From contig CANIQT010000001.1 of assembly GCA_947469885.1 (NCBI GenBank), positions 1 to 64,000 of the forward strand: DNA of 64,000 nucleotides, read 5' to 3'. Origin of the DNA: Bacteroidota bacterium. GTDB taxonomy: Bacteria; Bacteroidota; Bacteroidia; 2-12-FULL-35-15. Positions 1 to 8,821 of the stretch are shown here, piece by piece (positions within the stretch are counted from its first letter, which is position 1; every line of letters begins with the position of its first letter). Below the pieces are notes generated by a model that was not told the DNA's origin, did not search any database, and worked only from the letters and a program-made list of their open reading frames with translations. The position numbers were made by a program, and so were the translations under genes.

Positions 1-619
1 AAGACAACAGACAACCGATGGTTACTAATAAACTAATTAAAACTAATTTACTAAATAGTTAAGGTTAATGTTTAAAATTGTAATTTGATTAGGTAATAAA
101 AAGTGTACTGATTGTTATTGTTTACTGTTGTAGGGGTGTTTTCATGCGGGTAGGGATTTCAGATTAATAGATTTCAGATTTAAGATTGTTGATTGAATTT
201 GATTAATCACTTTTTGTAGTTTTACGTAAGTTTTTGGAAAGGGTTTCAATTATTTTAAAGTTTTTTATTTGCTTTGTATTAATATGGCAATAATTGAAAA
301 AAGATACAGATTTTGTTGAAGTTTATTTTAAGACGATTGGGGGTGGGGAAAAGTTACAGGGAAGAAAATTATTTTTTTCTTTTTTCTTGAAAAAAAAGAA
401 ACAAAAATTCAAGCACGAAAACCAACCGCAAGCTTTTGTTGCCCTCAAAAGCCCAACGCCACACAGCTACAAAACTTGCGGTTTGCTCTTTTCGTGCACG
501 CCCACCGCACCGGAGAAGGAAGATTTACGCTTTGAATGGAGATTGTTGGTTAATATGGTTTAAAGCAGGATTCCGGTTAAAGGGGGGGCTGCAAATTTTT
601 TATCAACAAGGGCGAAAAA
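1..619. other. Non-coding left end with a large imperfect palindrome
   Basis: I see no convincing gene here. Short open frames inside it run through A/T tracts and repeat sequence and lack family features. Positions 1-16 carry a CAGACAAC-type intergenic word also seen near 5150-5185, and 159-193 carry degenerate GATTTCAGATT words. From about 369 to 497 there is an A/T-rich hairpin followed by a long imperfect palindrome, listed separately. The T9SS protein gene on the minus strand ends at 620. Confidence 0.6.
413..497. repeat. Long imperfect palindrome (REP-like)
   Basis: GCACGAAAA at 413-421 pairs with TTTTCGTGC at 489-497, and CCGCAAG at 426-432 pairs with CTTGCGG at 475-481, giving a two-part stem around a loop of about 40 bases. 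It is preceded at about 371-410 by a T-rich/A-rich arm pair ending in TCAAG. The layout resembles dispersed hairpin elements common between genes in Bacteroidota. No second copy is present in this window, so the dispersed nature is inferred. Confidence 0.6.
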
Positions 620-2035
620 TTATTGCAATATTATTTTTTTGTTGGTTGTTCCTTTATCTGTTTTTATTTCTACAAAGTAAATTCCTTTGGGTTGGTCTGA
701 TAAATCAATGGTTGTATTGTTTATGTTTTTTATTACTTCTCCTAAAATATTTGTGATTTTAATTTGTTTTATTTTCATTCCTTCGGAATGTATAGTAAAT
801 ATGCCTGTTGTGGGGATGGGGTAGATATTTATTTCTTCATAATTATTTATTTCATTTATACCGACTGGATTGTTACCCCAAACGGCTATACAACTTGCAG
901 GAACGCTGCCCCCAACTTGTGAAAAATACCCTCCAACATATAAGTTACTATCTTTTGCATAAAGTGCCCATACATCGTTGTTTGTTCCTCCTCCTACTTC
1001 TTGCCAATTTGAACCTGTCCATTCTGCTATTCGTTTAGCCTGTATGCCTAAACCTGTTTGTGTAAAACTGCCCCCTGCATATAATTTATTTTGTAAACTA
1101 TCAACATATAGAGTATAAACTGAATCATTCAGTCCTTCCCCAACTGCTAACCACTGGGTACCATTCCATTTAGCAACATGGTTAAGGGGAGTTAAATTAT
1201 CTCCTGTGGCTGTAAACGCACCACCTGCATATAATTCACCGTTGTAAACGGTTAAAGAGTGAACTGGTGCATTAAGACCAGTACTTAATGGAGACCAACT
1301 TGTATCATCCCATGCTGCTATAAAACTGTAGCTACCGTAAGTGCTGCCGTCTATTGAATTAAAAGCCCCTCCTGCTATCAATTTATTGTTATATACTTTT
1401 AAAGCCCAAAGCGAAGGCATACCTAGTACATGATTAGTTGTCATTATGCCGGGTGATGAAAATACTGTATCGTTCCATCTTGCTATGCCTTGTGAATAAA
1501 GAGCACCTGAACTATCAATAGTTTGTTGAAAATCCCCACCGATGTATAAATTATTATTATAAATAGAGCTACTGTATGCAAAAAAATCGAACCCTGAATA
1601 TATAGGATTAGAACATAGTGGAAACCAATCGCTCCCGTTCCATTTTGCAATATCACCAACTCTGTGAGTGGTATCTCCAACAAAACTACCACCTGCACCT
1701 AAAATATAGCCTATGATATATAACTTCGATTTGTAAAATGGGAAATTTGCGACATCCGCATCTTGGTTAGGAGAAGGCAGCCAAGCACCGATTCCCATAG
1801 GTTTCCAATGCTGACCGTCCCACTTTCCAATACTATTTAATATTGTTGAACCTGAAGTTTTAAATTGTCCTCCGATTATAATATTACCTTGAAAAGCATT
1901 GATAGTAAAAACATAAGGAGGATGACTAGGACTATTAACCCCGCCATCCATTGAATACCATTGTTGGCAAAACATTAGAGAAGGTAAAACAGAACCTAAT
2001 ATAAGTAATTTAATTTTTTTCATTTGCGATTGCAT
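620..2035 (-). CDS. Secreted repeat protein with T9SS type A sorting domain
   Basis: Predicted exported protein of unknown function. The N-terminus (MKKIKLLILG..SLMFCQQ) is a signal peptide; the ATG at 2023 is an equally plausible start, four codons inside the longest frame. The body consists of repeats of about 45-55 residues carrying a [LI]Y[AVI]GGxF core (for example LYAGGAF, LYVGGYF, LYIGGDF), which suggests a beta-propeller. The last ~75 residues (INIYPIPTTGIF ... KGIYFVEIKT) form a typical type A C-terminal sorting domain, so the protein is probably carried across the outer membrane by T9SS and attached or released there. The BRO-N gene lies 35 bp upstream on the same strand and I saw no clear promoter between them, so co-transcription is possible. 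Confidence 0.85.
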   Translation of the reverse strand: MQSQMKKIKLLILGSVLPSLMFCQQWYSMDGGVNSPSHPPYVFTINAFQGNIIIGGQFKTSGSTILNSIGKWDGQHWKPMGIGAWLPSPNQDADVANFPFYKSKLYIIGYILGAGGSFVGDTTHRVGDIAKWNGSDWFPLCSNPIYSGFDFFAYSSSIYNNNLYIGGDFQQTIDSSGALYSQGIARWNDTVFSSPGIMTTNHVLGMPSLWALKVYNNKLIAGGAFNSIDGSTYGSYSFIAAWDDTSWSPLSTGLNAPVHSLTVYNGELYAGGAFTATGDNLTPLNHVAKWNGTQWLAVGEGLNDSVYTLYVDSLQNKLYAGGSFTQTGLGIQAKRIAEWTGSNWQEVGGGTNNDVWALYAKDSNLYVGGYFSQVGGSVPASCIAVWGNNPVGINEINNYEEINIYPIPTTGIFTIHSEGMKIKQIKITNILGEVIKNINNTTIDLSDQPKGIYFVEIKTDKGTTNKKIILQ

Positions 2036-2070
2036 AGAAACCTATGCAGTTTTAATATCAGGTAAAAGTA

Positions 2071-2901
2071 TCATTTTAGCTTCTTCACTTCCTTTTTCTC
2101 CTGCAAAACTTTAGCATTCATTGGGCTAACTATTTTTTTGCCTGTTTTGGCTTCTATTTCTTTGCGGGTATTTCCGGCAATGGTTCCGCCTTGGTGAGCT
2201 ATGGTTTTGTTTTCTTCCAATGTGGCAGGTTTCTTTTCTTTAGATATTTCGGAAGTAGTGGCTTCGGCTAGCATATTAAGGACCAGTTCTAAGTTGGTCA
2301 TATTATCGCGGAGGTTTTCTTTTTTAAGATTTTTATGCTGTTTGTATTGTTTTACTGTCTTGCCACTCCATGCTTGTGTAATAATATCAGTAAGGGTTGC
2401 AAACTCCTGCCCCTTTTTTACACCCCTGCTCTCCCATTCATCGGTCAGTTCTTTTCTTACTTCAATACTTTTAAGCCTTTGGTTAATCCAATCCTTTGAG
2501 TAACCAAGCTTCATATAGTTTTCCATAGCCCTATCTATGCTCAGTTCAGGGTTTTGAGATTCTTCGATTCTATCATACCCAACTTTTGCCAGCCATTGTT
2601 TAAAAGGCTCTGCTTTGGGTGAAGGAATGGATTGAATTAAACGGAAGATTTGTTCAGTATCGGCTACATCCGTGTTATAAAATTTGCCGTCAGACGATTC
2701 CATTTTCAGTTGACTACAATTTGTAGCCAACTGACTTCCTTCCGCTTTTAGCCTTGTTTTTAAGACACTCCAATACTTTCTTGCATTAGTACTATCAGTT
2801 AATACTTCTATAGTATCCACTATAGAAAAATACCATTTTTCTTCTTCTTCGTTCCATGAAGAGCGGATTTTTTTGCTTTCAAATAATTTCAGGTTACTCA
2901 T
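2071..2901 (-). CDS. BRO-N domain protein
   Basis: A protein of about 276 residues. The N-terminal ~110 residues (MSNLKLFESKKIRSSW, EEKWYFSIVDTIEVLT, ARKYWSVLKTRL) match the BRO-N/antirepressor-like DNA-binding domain found in phage antirepressors and DinD-like proteins. The C-terminal part (WSGKTVKQYKQHK, LKKENLRDNMTNLELVLNML, GGTIAGNTRKEIE) is the conserved tail of the chromosomal Bacteroidota version. The frame stays open to 3009, but a full promoter at 2940-2969 lies inside that extension, so I place the start at 2901. It is divergent from rpsH and not part of any recognisable prophage. A regulatory or DNA-damage role is possible by family but not shown. Confidence 0.85.
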   Translation of the reverse strand: MSNLKLFESKKIRSSWNEEEEKWYFSIVDTIEVLTDSTNARKYWSVLKTRLKAEGSQLATNCSQLKMESSDGKFYNTDVADTEQIFRLIQSIPSPKAEPFKQWLAKVGYDRIEESQNPELSIDRAMENYMKLGYSKDWINQRLKSIEVRKELTDEWESRGVKKGQEFATLTDIITQAWSGKTVKQYKQHKNLKKENLRDNMTNLELVLNMLAEATTSEISKEKKPATLEENKTIAHQGGTIAGNTRKEIEAKTGKKIVSPMNAKVLQEKKEVKKLK

Positions 2902-2939
2902 ATAATATATAATATATGTGATTGTTTTATTAAGGTTTG

Positions 2940-2969
2940 CAAAAATAGATAGTGCAAAATTGGAATCAA
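2940..2969 (-). promoter_or_regulatory. Promoter of the BRO-N gene
   Basis: On the minus strand TTG (2967-2969) is followed after 19 bases by TATTTTTG (2940-2947), a full match to the Bacteroidota primary sigma pattern. Transcription should start near 2933, about 30 bases before the chosen ATG. It fixes the start of the gene at 2901. Confidence 0.75.
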
Positions 2970-3016
2970 AGATAAAACAAGGAATGTTATGAATAAAAAA
3001 TATTTTCACGCCTTTG

Positions 3017-3046
3017 TTGTTTATATTAAATAGTTTTTTACCTTTG
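3017..3046 (+). promoter_or_regulatory. Promoter of the rpsH-rplQ operon
   Basis: TTG at 3017-3019, a 19-base spacer and TACCTTTG at 3039-3046 match the Bacteroidota -33/-7 consensus exactly. Transcription should begin near 3053, giving a leader of about 95 bases before rpsH. It lies directly upstream of the point where the ribosomal cluster is interrupted and is back-to-back with the BRO-N promoter. Confidence 0.8.
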
Positions 3047-3147
3047 CCGTCCCTAAAAAAAATAATGTGGTGAAAAACGTTATGTTTTAGTGGATAGTAT
3101 TAATGTATAATTATCTTGCGTGCGGGATAAAATATAAACCAAAAAAA

Positions 3148-3543
3148 ATGACAGATACCATTGCGGATTATCTTACCAGAGTAAGAAATGCCATCAAAGC
3201 AAACCACAGAATTGTAGAAATTCCTGCATCAAATCTTAAGAAAGAAATCACTAAGATTTTATTAGAAAAAGGGTACATCCTAAGTTACAAATTTGAAGAT
3301 TCGACTGTTCAAGGCACCATCAAAATTGCGTTGAAGTATCATCCTATCAGCAAACAATCAGCTATTAAAAGCTTGCAAAGAGTTAGTTCACCGGGTTTAC
3401 GTCAGTATGCCGGGTCAACTGAGTTGCCAAGAGTTTTGAACGGTTTGGGTATTGCTATTATCTCTACATCTAAAGGTGTAATGACTGATAAAGAAGCAAA
3501 AACTCAGAAAGTAGGTGGTGAGGTTTTGTGTTACGTGTACTAG
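3148..3543 (+). CDS. rpsH: Ribosomal protein uS8
   Basis: A small-subunit protein that binds the central domain of 16S rRNA; 131 residues starting [15 protein letters not shown], which is the normal uS8 N-terminus. The frame is open 15 codons further upstream, but those residues have no match to the family, so the ATG at 3148 is used. The C-terminal signature ([29 protein letters not shown]) is intact. It is the first gene of the cluster here, whereas rplE and rpsN normally precede it. Confidence 0.97.
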   Translation: MTDTIADYLTRVRNAIKANHRIVEIPASNLKKEITKILLEKGYILSYKFEDSTVQGTIKIALKYHPISKQSAIKSLQRVSSPGLRQYAGSTELPRVLNGLGIAIISTSKGVMTDKEAKTQKVGGEVLCYVY

Positions 3544-3582
3544 AATCAAGAATTAAGAAACAAGAATTTAGAATTTAAAGAA

Positions 3583-4137
3583 ATGTCAAGAATAGGTAAA
3601 TTACCAATCTCACTTCCTAAGGGAGTAGAAGTAAGTGTTTCGGATAAAAATTTGGTGACTGTGAAAGGAGCTAAAGGAACCTTAACTCAGAATATGGATA
3701 CAGCAATAACATTGAAAAATGAAGATGGTATTGTTACAGTATCTCGTGCAACGGACCAAAAACGTCACAAAGCTATGCATGGTTTGTACCGCGCTTTGAT
3801 TGCATCTATGGTTAAAGGTGTTTCGGAAGGATATAAAACAGAGCAGGAATTAGTAGGTGTGGGTTACCGTGCCGCAAACAAAGGGCAATTGTTAGAGTTA
3901 ACTTTGGGTTATTCTCACAACGTATCTTTTGATTTGCCAAAAGAAATTAAGGTGACAACTGCTACCGAAAAAGGTAAAAATCCTACTATTATATTGGAGA
4001 GTGCAGACAAACAATTGATAGGAATGGTGGCTGCAAAAATACGCTCGTTGCGTAAACCTGAACCTTATAAGGGAAAAGGTATTAAGTTTACCGGTGAGAT
4101 ATTGAGAAGAAAAGCAGGTAAATCAGCTGGAAAGTAA
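3583..4137 (+). CDS. rplF: Ribosomal protein uL6
   Basis: Large-subunit protein of 184 residues near the base of the L7/L12 stalk. It starts MSRIGKLPISLPKGVEV and has the two tandem alpha/beta domains and the C-terminal family signature KPEPYKGKGIKFTGE. It lies 39 bp after rpsH; the gap is filled with degenerate AATTAAGAA words. No Shine-Dalgarno site is visible before the ATG. Confidence 0.98.
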   Translation: MSRIGKLPISLPKGVEVSVSDKNLVTVKGAKGTLTQNMDTAITLKNEDGIVTVSRATDQKRHKAMHGLYRALIASMVKGVSEGYKTEQELVGVGYRAANKGQLLELTLGYSHNVSFDLPKEIKVTTATEKGKNPTIILESADKQLIGMVAAKIRSLRKPEPYKGKGIKFTGEILRRKAGKSAGK

Positions 4138-4181
4138 TTAGGAATTAAGAATTAGAAATTAGGAATTAAGAATTAAATAAA

Positions 4182-4538
4182 ATGCCAGTAACAAAAGAAT
4201 TTAGAAGAAACAGAATCAAGCAACGTATCCGCAAGGTGGTTACAGGAGATGCCGGGAGTCCAAGACTTACTGTTTTTAGAAGCAATAAAGGAATTTATGT
4301 TCAGTTGATAGATGATGTAACAGGAAAAACTCTTGTGGCAGCAGGTTCGGCTGACAAAGGAATTGCTGATGCAAAAGTGAACAAAATGGACCAGGCTAAG
4401 ATGGTGGGTAAAGCAATAGCTGAAAAAGCAACTACAGCAGGTATATCATCAGTTCGTTTTGACAGAAACGGGTATTTATACCATGGTCGTGTTAAATCAT
4501 TGGCAGAAGGTGCGAGAGAAGCAGGCTTGAAATTCTAA
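4182..4538 (+). CDS. rplR: Ribosomal protein uL18
   Basis: A 5S rRNA-binding large-subunit protein of 118 residues. The basic N-terminus ([13 protein letters not shown]), the [18 protein letters not shown] core and the end ([20 protein letters not shown]) are all typical. The 44-bp spacer after rplF is made of AATTAAGAATTAG words. Confidence 0.97.
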   Translation: MPVTKEFRRNRIKQRIRKVVTGDAGSPRLTVFRSNKGIYVQLIDDVTGKTLVAAGSADKGIADAKVNKMDQAKMVGKAIAEKATTAGISSVRFDRNGYLYHGRVKSLAEGAREAGLKF

Positions 4539-4597
4539 AAGGCAATAGTTAATAGGCAATAGCCAATAGTGAAAATTAAAAGTAAAAAAGATAAATA

Positions 4598-5116
4598 ATG
4601 TCAAACGCAAACATAAAAAGAGTAAAATCGAGCGATATCGAATTAAAAGATAAGCTGGTAAGTATTCAACGTGTAACAAAGGTTACCAAAGGAGGTAGAA
4701 ACTTTACGTTTTCGGCTATTGTTGTAGTTGGTAACGAAAAAGGAATTGTTGGTTACGGTTTAGGAAAAGCAAAGGAGGTTACTGATGCAATTACTAAAGG
4801 TATTGACGATGCAAAAAAGAACTTAATAAAAGTGGCTATTGTAAAAGGTACTGTTCCTCACGAACAATACGGAAAATTTAGTGGTTCGCTTGTATTCCTT
4901 AAACCGGCAGCTCACGGTACAGGTGTTATTGCCGGTGGTGCGATGCGTGCAGTGCTGGAAAGTGTTGGTGTTACAGACGTATTGGCAAAGTCAAAAGGAT
5001 CTTCGAATCCTCACAACGTGGTGAAAGCTACAATGGATGCTTTGATTAAAATGCGTGATGCAGCAACTGTAGCTCAGCAAAGAGGTATTTCAATGGAAAA
5101 AGTATTTAACGGATAA
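4598..5116 (+). CDS. rpsE: Ribosomal protein uS5
   Basis: Small-subunit protein of 172 residues that helps maintain decoding accuracy. The N-terminal double-stranded RNA-binding-like domain ([30 protein letters not shown]) and the C-terminal S5 domain ([20 protein letters not shown]) are complete. It follows rplR after 59 bp that contain GGCAATAG words. Confidence 0.98.
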   Translation: MSNANIKRVKSSDIELKDKLVSIQRVTKVTKGGRNFTFSAIVVVGNEKGIVGYGLGKAKEVTDAITKGIDDAKKNLIKVAIVKGTVPHEQYGKFSGSLVFLKPAAHGTGVIAGGAMRAVLESVGVTDVLAKSKGSSNPHNVVKATMDALIKMRDAATVAQQRGISMEKVFNG

Positions 5117-5192
5117 TAATTGTTATCAGTTGTGAGTTGTCGGTTATCAGAACAGACAACAGGCAACTGTAAACAGACAACTAAAAGAAAAA

Positions 5193-5369
5193 ATGGCAAC
5201 AATTAAATTAAAACAAACAAAAAGTGGTATCAACCGCCCGGAGCGTCAAAAACGTACTTTGAGAGCATTAGGTTTTACCAAAATGAATCAGGTTCTGGAT
5301 AAAGAAGCAACTCCTCAAATTTTGGGAATGTTGAAAAAAGTAGAACATTTAGTTACAGTTATAAAATAA
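5193..5369 (+). CDS. rpmD: Ribosomal protein uL30
   Basis: A short gene of 58 residues: MATIKLKQTKSGI, then RQKRTLRALGFTKM, then MLKKVEHLVTVIK. Length, the TLRALG core and the position between rpsE and rplO identify uL30. It is preceded by a spacer of GAGTTGT and CAGACAAC words (5120-5185), and followed by a CTTCGACAAGCTCAGGATGA element at about 5384-5404. Confidence 0.96.
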   Translation: MATIKLKQTKSGINRPERQKRTLRALGFTKMNQVLDKEATPQILGMLKKVEHLVTVIK

Positions 5370-5439
5370 TTTCGGATTTGGTCCTTCGACAAGCTCAGGA
5401 TGACAGATTTCGGATTAAGAAAAACAAAAAATAAATAAA

Positions 5440-5895
5440 ATGAATTTAAGTAATTTAAAACCAGCTGAAGGCTCTGTAAAGAATGCTAAAAAGCGTATAG
5501 GAAGAGGACAAGGTTCTGGTAAAGGCGGAACTTCAACAAAAGGTCATAAAGGGGCTCAGTCACGTTCGGGATACTCTGCAAAAAGAGGTTTTGAGGGAGG
5601 TCAGATGCCGTTACAAAGACGTGTTCCTAAATTTGGTTTCAAAAACATTAACCGTCAGGAGTATCGTGGTGTTAATTTGGATGTAGTTCAGAAACTAATT
5701 GATGATAACAAAATAAGTACAATTGATTGTGCTTTTTTGATTTCAAAAGGACTTGCACATAAAAACGATAAAGTAAAAATTCTTGGTCGTGGCGAATTAA
5801 AATCAAAAGTGGAAATCAAAGTTCATGCATTTTCGGCAACAGCTAAAACGGCAATTGAAGCACAAGGCGGAACGGCAGAAGAAATTAAAAATTAA
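5440..5895 (+). CDS. rplO: Ribosomal protein uL15
   Basis: Large-subunit protein of 151 residues. The glycine/lysine-rich N-terminal extension (RIGRGQGSGKGGTSTKGHKG) that threads into 23S rRNA and the GFEGGQMPLQRRVPKFGF motif are intact, followed by the globular C-terminal domain. secY starts 27 bp downstream. Confidence 0.98.
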   Translation: MNLSNLKPAEGSVKNAKKRIGRGQGSGKGGTSTKGHKGAQSRSGYSAKRGFEGGQMPLQRRVPKFGFKNINRQEYRGVNLDVVQKLIDDNKISTIDCAFLISKGLAHKNDKVKILGRGELKSKVEIKVHAFSATAKTAIEAQGGTAEEIKN

Positions 5896-5911
5896 TTCAA
5901 AAAGACTCCTT

Positions 5912-5917
5912 AGGAGG
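5912..5917 (+). promoter_or_regulatory. Canonical Shine-Dalgarno site of secY
   Basis: AGGAGG lies five bases before the secY ATG. The other genes of this operon start after A-rich stretches without such a site, so secY stands out. The preceding ACTCCT at 5905-5910 is complementary to it, but a hairpin there would have almost no loop. Confidence 0.7.
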
Positions 5918-5922
5918 ATTAT

Positions 5923-7263
5923 ATGAAAAAATTAATAGAAACATTACGTAACATTTGGAGAATTGAAGATTTAAGAACCAGAATTCTTAATACTCTTGGA
6001 TTTATTTTAATTTACCGTTTAGGATCTTATATCGTTCTTCCAGGTGTTAATGCTGATGCTTTGGCACAGGCAAATAAGGGAGCTAATGATGGTATTGTGG
6101 GGCTGATTAATATTTTTGCGGGTGGTGCGTTTTCTCGTGCTTCGGTATTTGGCTTGGGTATTATGCCTTATATTTCTGCATCTATTGTGGTTCAGTTATT
6201 AGGTATGGCATTGCCTTATTTCCGTAAATTACAACAAGGAGGAGAAAGCGGACGTAAAAAAATTAATCAAATTACACGTTTCTTAACCGTTGTTATTACT
6301 CTATTTCAAGCTCCGGGTTATATTGCTTCACAGGTTACTAACAAAGCAGGTGTTGTTACTGACCCAAGTTCTTTTTGGTGGATGCAATCAGTGTTGATAT
6401 TGGTTACGGGAACTATGTTTGTAATGTGGTTAGGAGAAAAAATTACTGATAAAGGAATTGGAAATGGTATATCTTTAATCATTATGATTGGTATCATTGC
6501 CCGTTTACCTTACGCTGTAACAACAGAGTTTGCTTCACGAGTAAATGATGAGGGAGGAGGTTTGATTATGTTATTAATTGAGATGGTTCTTTTATTATTA
6601 GTAATTGTTGGTTCTATTTTATTAGTTCAAGGTACAAGAAAAATACCTGTTCAGTTTGCTAAAAAAATTGTTGGAAATAAACAGGTAGGCGGAGTTCGTC
6701 AGTACATTCCTTTGAAAGTGAATGCTGCTGGGGTAATGCCAATCATTTTTGCTCAAGCAATCATGTTTATTCCTATTACTGTTGCACAAGCTTCGGGTTC
6801 AGAAAGTGTTGCCGGTTTTCTTGCCCCTATGGCTAATCATTACGGATTCTGGTACAATTTAGTTTTTGCATTATTGATAATTGTGTTTACTTATTTCTAT
6901 ACTGCTATTACTGTAAATCCAAACCAAATGGCAGAAGATATGAAGAAGAATGGTGGATTTGTACCGGGAGTGAAACCGGGCAAAAAAACTGCTGAATTTA
7001 TAGATTTAATTATGTCGCGTATTACTTTGCCTGGTTCTATTTTCCTTGCATTGATAGCTATTTTACCAGCATTTGCAATTAAACTAAACATACAACAGGA
7101 GTTCGCTCATTTTTATGGAGGAACATCGTTGTTGATTTTGGTTGGTGTTGTGTTGGATACATTACAGCAAATAGAAAGTCATTTATTGATGCGTCATTAC
7201 GATGGATTAATGAAATCGGGAAGAATAAAAGGTCGTTCTTCTATGAGCATGACTACGGCATAA
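5923..7263 (+). CDS. secY: Protein translocase subunit SecY
   Basis: Channel-forming inner-membrane subunit of the Sec translocon, 446 residues. Family landmarks run in order: the N-terminal LGFILIYRLGSYIVLPGVN, the plug region, GIMPYISASIVVQLL, the ITDKGIGNGISLIIMIGI segment and the cytoplasmic loop with QGTRKIPVQFAKK. About ten hydrophobic segments are visible. It lies between rplO and map as in most bacteria and has an unusually good ribosome binding site. Confidence 0.98.
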   Translation: MKKLIETLRNIWRIEDLRTRILNTLGFILIYRLGSYIVLPGVNADALAQANKGANDGIVGLINIFAGGAFSRASVFGLGIMPYISASIVVQLLGMALPYFRKLQQGGESGRKKINQITRFLTVVITLFQAPGYIASQVTNKAGVVTDPSSFWWMQSVLILVTGTMFVMWLGEKITDKGIGNGISLIIMIGIIARLPYAVTTEFASRVNDEGGGLIMLLIEMVLLLLVIVGSILLVQGTRKIPVQFAKKIVGNKQVGGVRQYIPLKVNAAGVMPIIFAQAIMFIPITVAQASGSESVAGFLAPMANHYGFWYNLVFALLIIVFTYFYTAITVNPNQMAEDMKKNGGFVPGVKPGKKTAEFIDLIMSRITLPGSIFLALIAILPAFAIKLNIQQEFAHFYGGTSLLILVGVVLDTLQQIESHLLMRHYDGLMKSGRIKGRSSMSMTTA

Positions 7264-7266
7264 AAA

Positions 7267-8073
7267 ATGTCAAGGAAAGGATTGTTTTATAAAACAAAGG
7301 AAGAGGTAGAATTAATAAGAGAAAGTTCTTTACTTGTTGGAAAAGCTTTAGCCGAAGTAGCAAAAGTTATTAGACCCGGAGTTACAACATTATCATTAGA
7401 TAAAGTTGCCTACGAGTTTATTAAAGATAACAATGCAGTTCCTGCTTTTTTGAATTACAATGGTTTTCCTAATTCATTGTGTATTTCAGTAAATGCAGCG
7501 GTGGTTCACGGAATACCGGGTAAATACGAATTAAGAGAGGGTGATATTGTTTCGGTTGATTGTGGAGTAGTTAAAAACAAATTTTTTGGAGACTCAGCTT
7601 ATACGTTTGCAATAGGAGAAGTTAAAGCTGAAATACTACATCTTTTAAAGATTACCGAAGAAAGCCTTTACAAAGGTATTGAAATGTCGGTTGTTGGTAA
7701 ACGAATAGGAGATGTGGCAAATGCGGTTCAAACATTGGCAGAGGCGAATGGTTATGGTGTAGTTAGAGAATTAGTAGGTCACGGAATAGGGCGAAGTCTG
7801 CACGAAGATCCTGAAGTACCAAATTACGGTAAACAAGGAAGTGGGTTGAAATTTCAGGAAGGGTTGGTGATTGCAATTGAGCCGATGATAAACATGGGAA
7901 CAAAAAGTGTAGTTCACGAAAGTGATGGATGGACAATAGTTACAAAGGATGGTTTGCCATCAGCACATTTTGAACACACGGTAGCAATAGGGAAAGAAAA
8001 AGCAGATATATTATCGTCTTTTAAAGAAATAGAAGAAGCATTAAAACAAAACCAGAACAGTTTAACAATTTAA
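7267..8073 (+). CDS. map: Methionine aminopeptidase type I
   Basis: Removes the initiator methionine from nascent proteins; 268 residues. By alignment with the family the metal ligands are D98 (SVDCGVV), D109 (FGDSAYT), H172 (GHGIG), E205 (AIEPM) and E236 (FEHTVA), with H81 in VVHGIPG. All are present, so the enzyme should be active. The gene begins 3 bp after secY and its stop codon abuts the infA start. Confidence 0.98.
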   Translation: MSRKGLFYKTKEEVELIRESSLLVGKALAEVAKVIRPGVTTLSLDKVAYEFIKDNNAVPAFLNYNGFPNSLCISVNAAVVHGIPGKYELREGDIVSVDCGVVKNKFFGDSAYTFAIGEVKAEILHLLKITEESLYKGIEMSVVGKRIGDVANAVQTLAEANGYGVVRELVGHGIGRSLHEDPEVPNYGKQGSGLKFQEGLVIAIEPMINMGTKSVVHESDGWTIVTKDGLPSAHFEHTVAIGKEKADILSSFKEIEEALKQNQNSLTI

Positions 8074-8292
8074 ATGGCAAAACAGGCGTCAATTGAGCAA
8101 GACGGAACAATTTTAGAATCATTGTCGAATGCAATGTTTAGGGTGGAGCTTGAAAATGGTCATGTGATTACAGCACATATTTCGGGCAAGATGAGGATGC
8201 ACTATATAAAAATATTAACAGGTGATAAAGTAAAAGTAGAAATGTCGCCTTATGATTTGACAAAAGGAAGGATTTCATACAGATATAAATAA
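8074..8292 (+). CDS. infA: Translation initiation factor IF-1
   Basis: A 72-residue OB-fold protein that binds the 30S A-site. The [20 protein letters not shown] and [19 protein letters not shown] motifs are the hallmarks of IF-1. The ATG follows the map stop codon directly (TAAATG), which points to translational coupling. Confidence 0.98.
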   Translation: MAKQASIEQDGTILESLSNAMFRVELENGHVITAHISGKMRMHYIKILTGDKVKVEMSPYDLTKGRISYRYK

Positions 8293-8310
8293 TAGTAAAA
8301 AGTAAATAAA

Positions 8311-8427
8311 ATGAAAGTTAGAGTATCAGTGAAAAAAAGAAGCGTGGATTGCAAAATCGTTCGCAGAAAAGGAGTCTTGTATGTAATTAACAAGAAGAAT
8401 CCTAAATTTAAACAAAGACAAAAATAA
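8311..8427 (+). CDS. rpmJ: Ribosomal protein bL36 (zinc-free type)
   Basis: A 38-residue protein ([20 protein letters not shown], then [18 protein letters not shown]). In the zinc-binding form, three cysteines and a histidine hold the metal. Here only one cysteine (C14) remains and the histidine position is phenylalanine, so it is the C-minus form, common in this phylum. It lies between infA and rpsM as expected. Confidence 0.96.
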   Translation: MKVRVSVKKRSVDCKIVRRKGVLYVINKKNPKFKQRQK

Positions 8428-8439
8428 AACAAAAATAAT

Positions 8440-8817
8440 ATGGCAAGGATTGCAGGTATTGATTTACCAAACAACAAAAGAGGCGAAATTGGCTTAACTT
8501 ATATTTTCGGAATAGGCAGGAGCACAGCGCGTAAAGTTTTAACAGAAGCTGGTATTGATTTCGATACCAAAGTTCAGGATTGGAATGATAAGCAATTGAC
8601 TGATATTCGTAACATTCTTACTGAAAAATATAAATTGGAAGGTTCTTTACGTTCGGAAGTTCAGTTAAACATCAAACGTTTGATGGATATTGGTTCTTAC
8701 AGAGGTATTCGTCATCGTTTAGGATTACCAGTTCGCGGACAAACTACAAAAAACAATGCACGTACCAGAAAAGGTAAACGTAAAACTGTTGCAAACAAGA
8801 AAAAAGTAACTAAATAA
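8440..8817 (+). CDS. rpsM: Ribosomal protein uS13
   Basis: Small-subunit head protein of 125 residues that contacts the P-site tRNA and the large subunit. The N-terminus [20 protein letters not shown], the helix-two-turn-helix region and the C-terminal [18 protein letters not shown] tail are all typical. It opens the alpha operon segment, 12 bp after rpmJ. Confidence 0.98.
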   Translation: MARIAGIDLPNNKRGEIGLTYIFGIGRSTARKVLTEAGIDFDTKVQDWNDKQLTDIRNILTEKYKLEGSLRSEVQLNIKRLMDIGSYRGIRHRLGLPVRGQTTKNNARTRKGKRKTVANKKKVTK

Positions 8818-8821
8818 TAAG

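Noticed and set aside
2071-2901. Prophage remnant, because of the BRO-N protein
   Set aside because: No other phage-type genes are nearby. Chromosomal BRO-N proteins are common in Bacteroidota.
5905-5917. Hairpin that hides the secY ribosome binding site
   Set aside because: The complementary halves are separated by a single base, so a stable hairpin cannot form.
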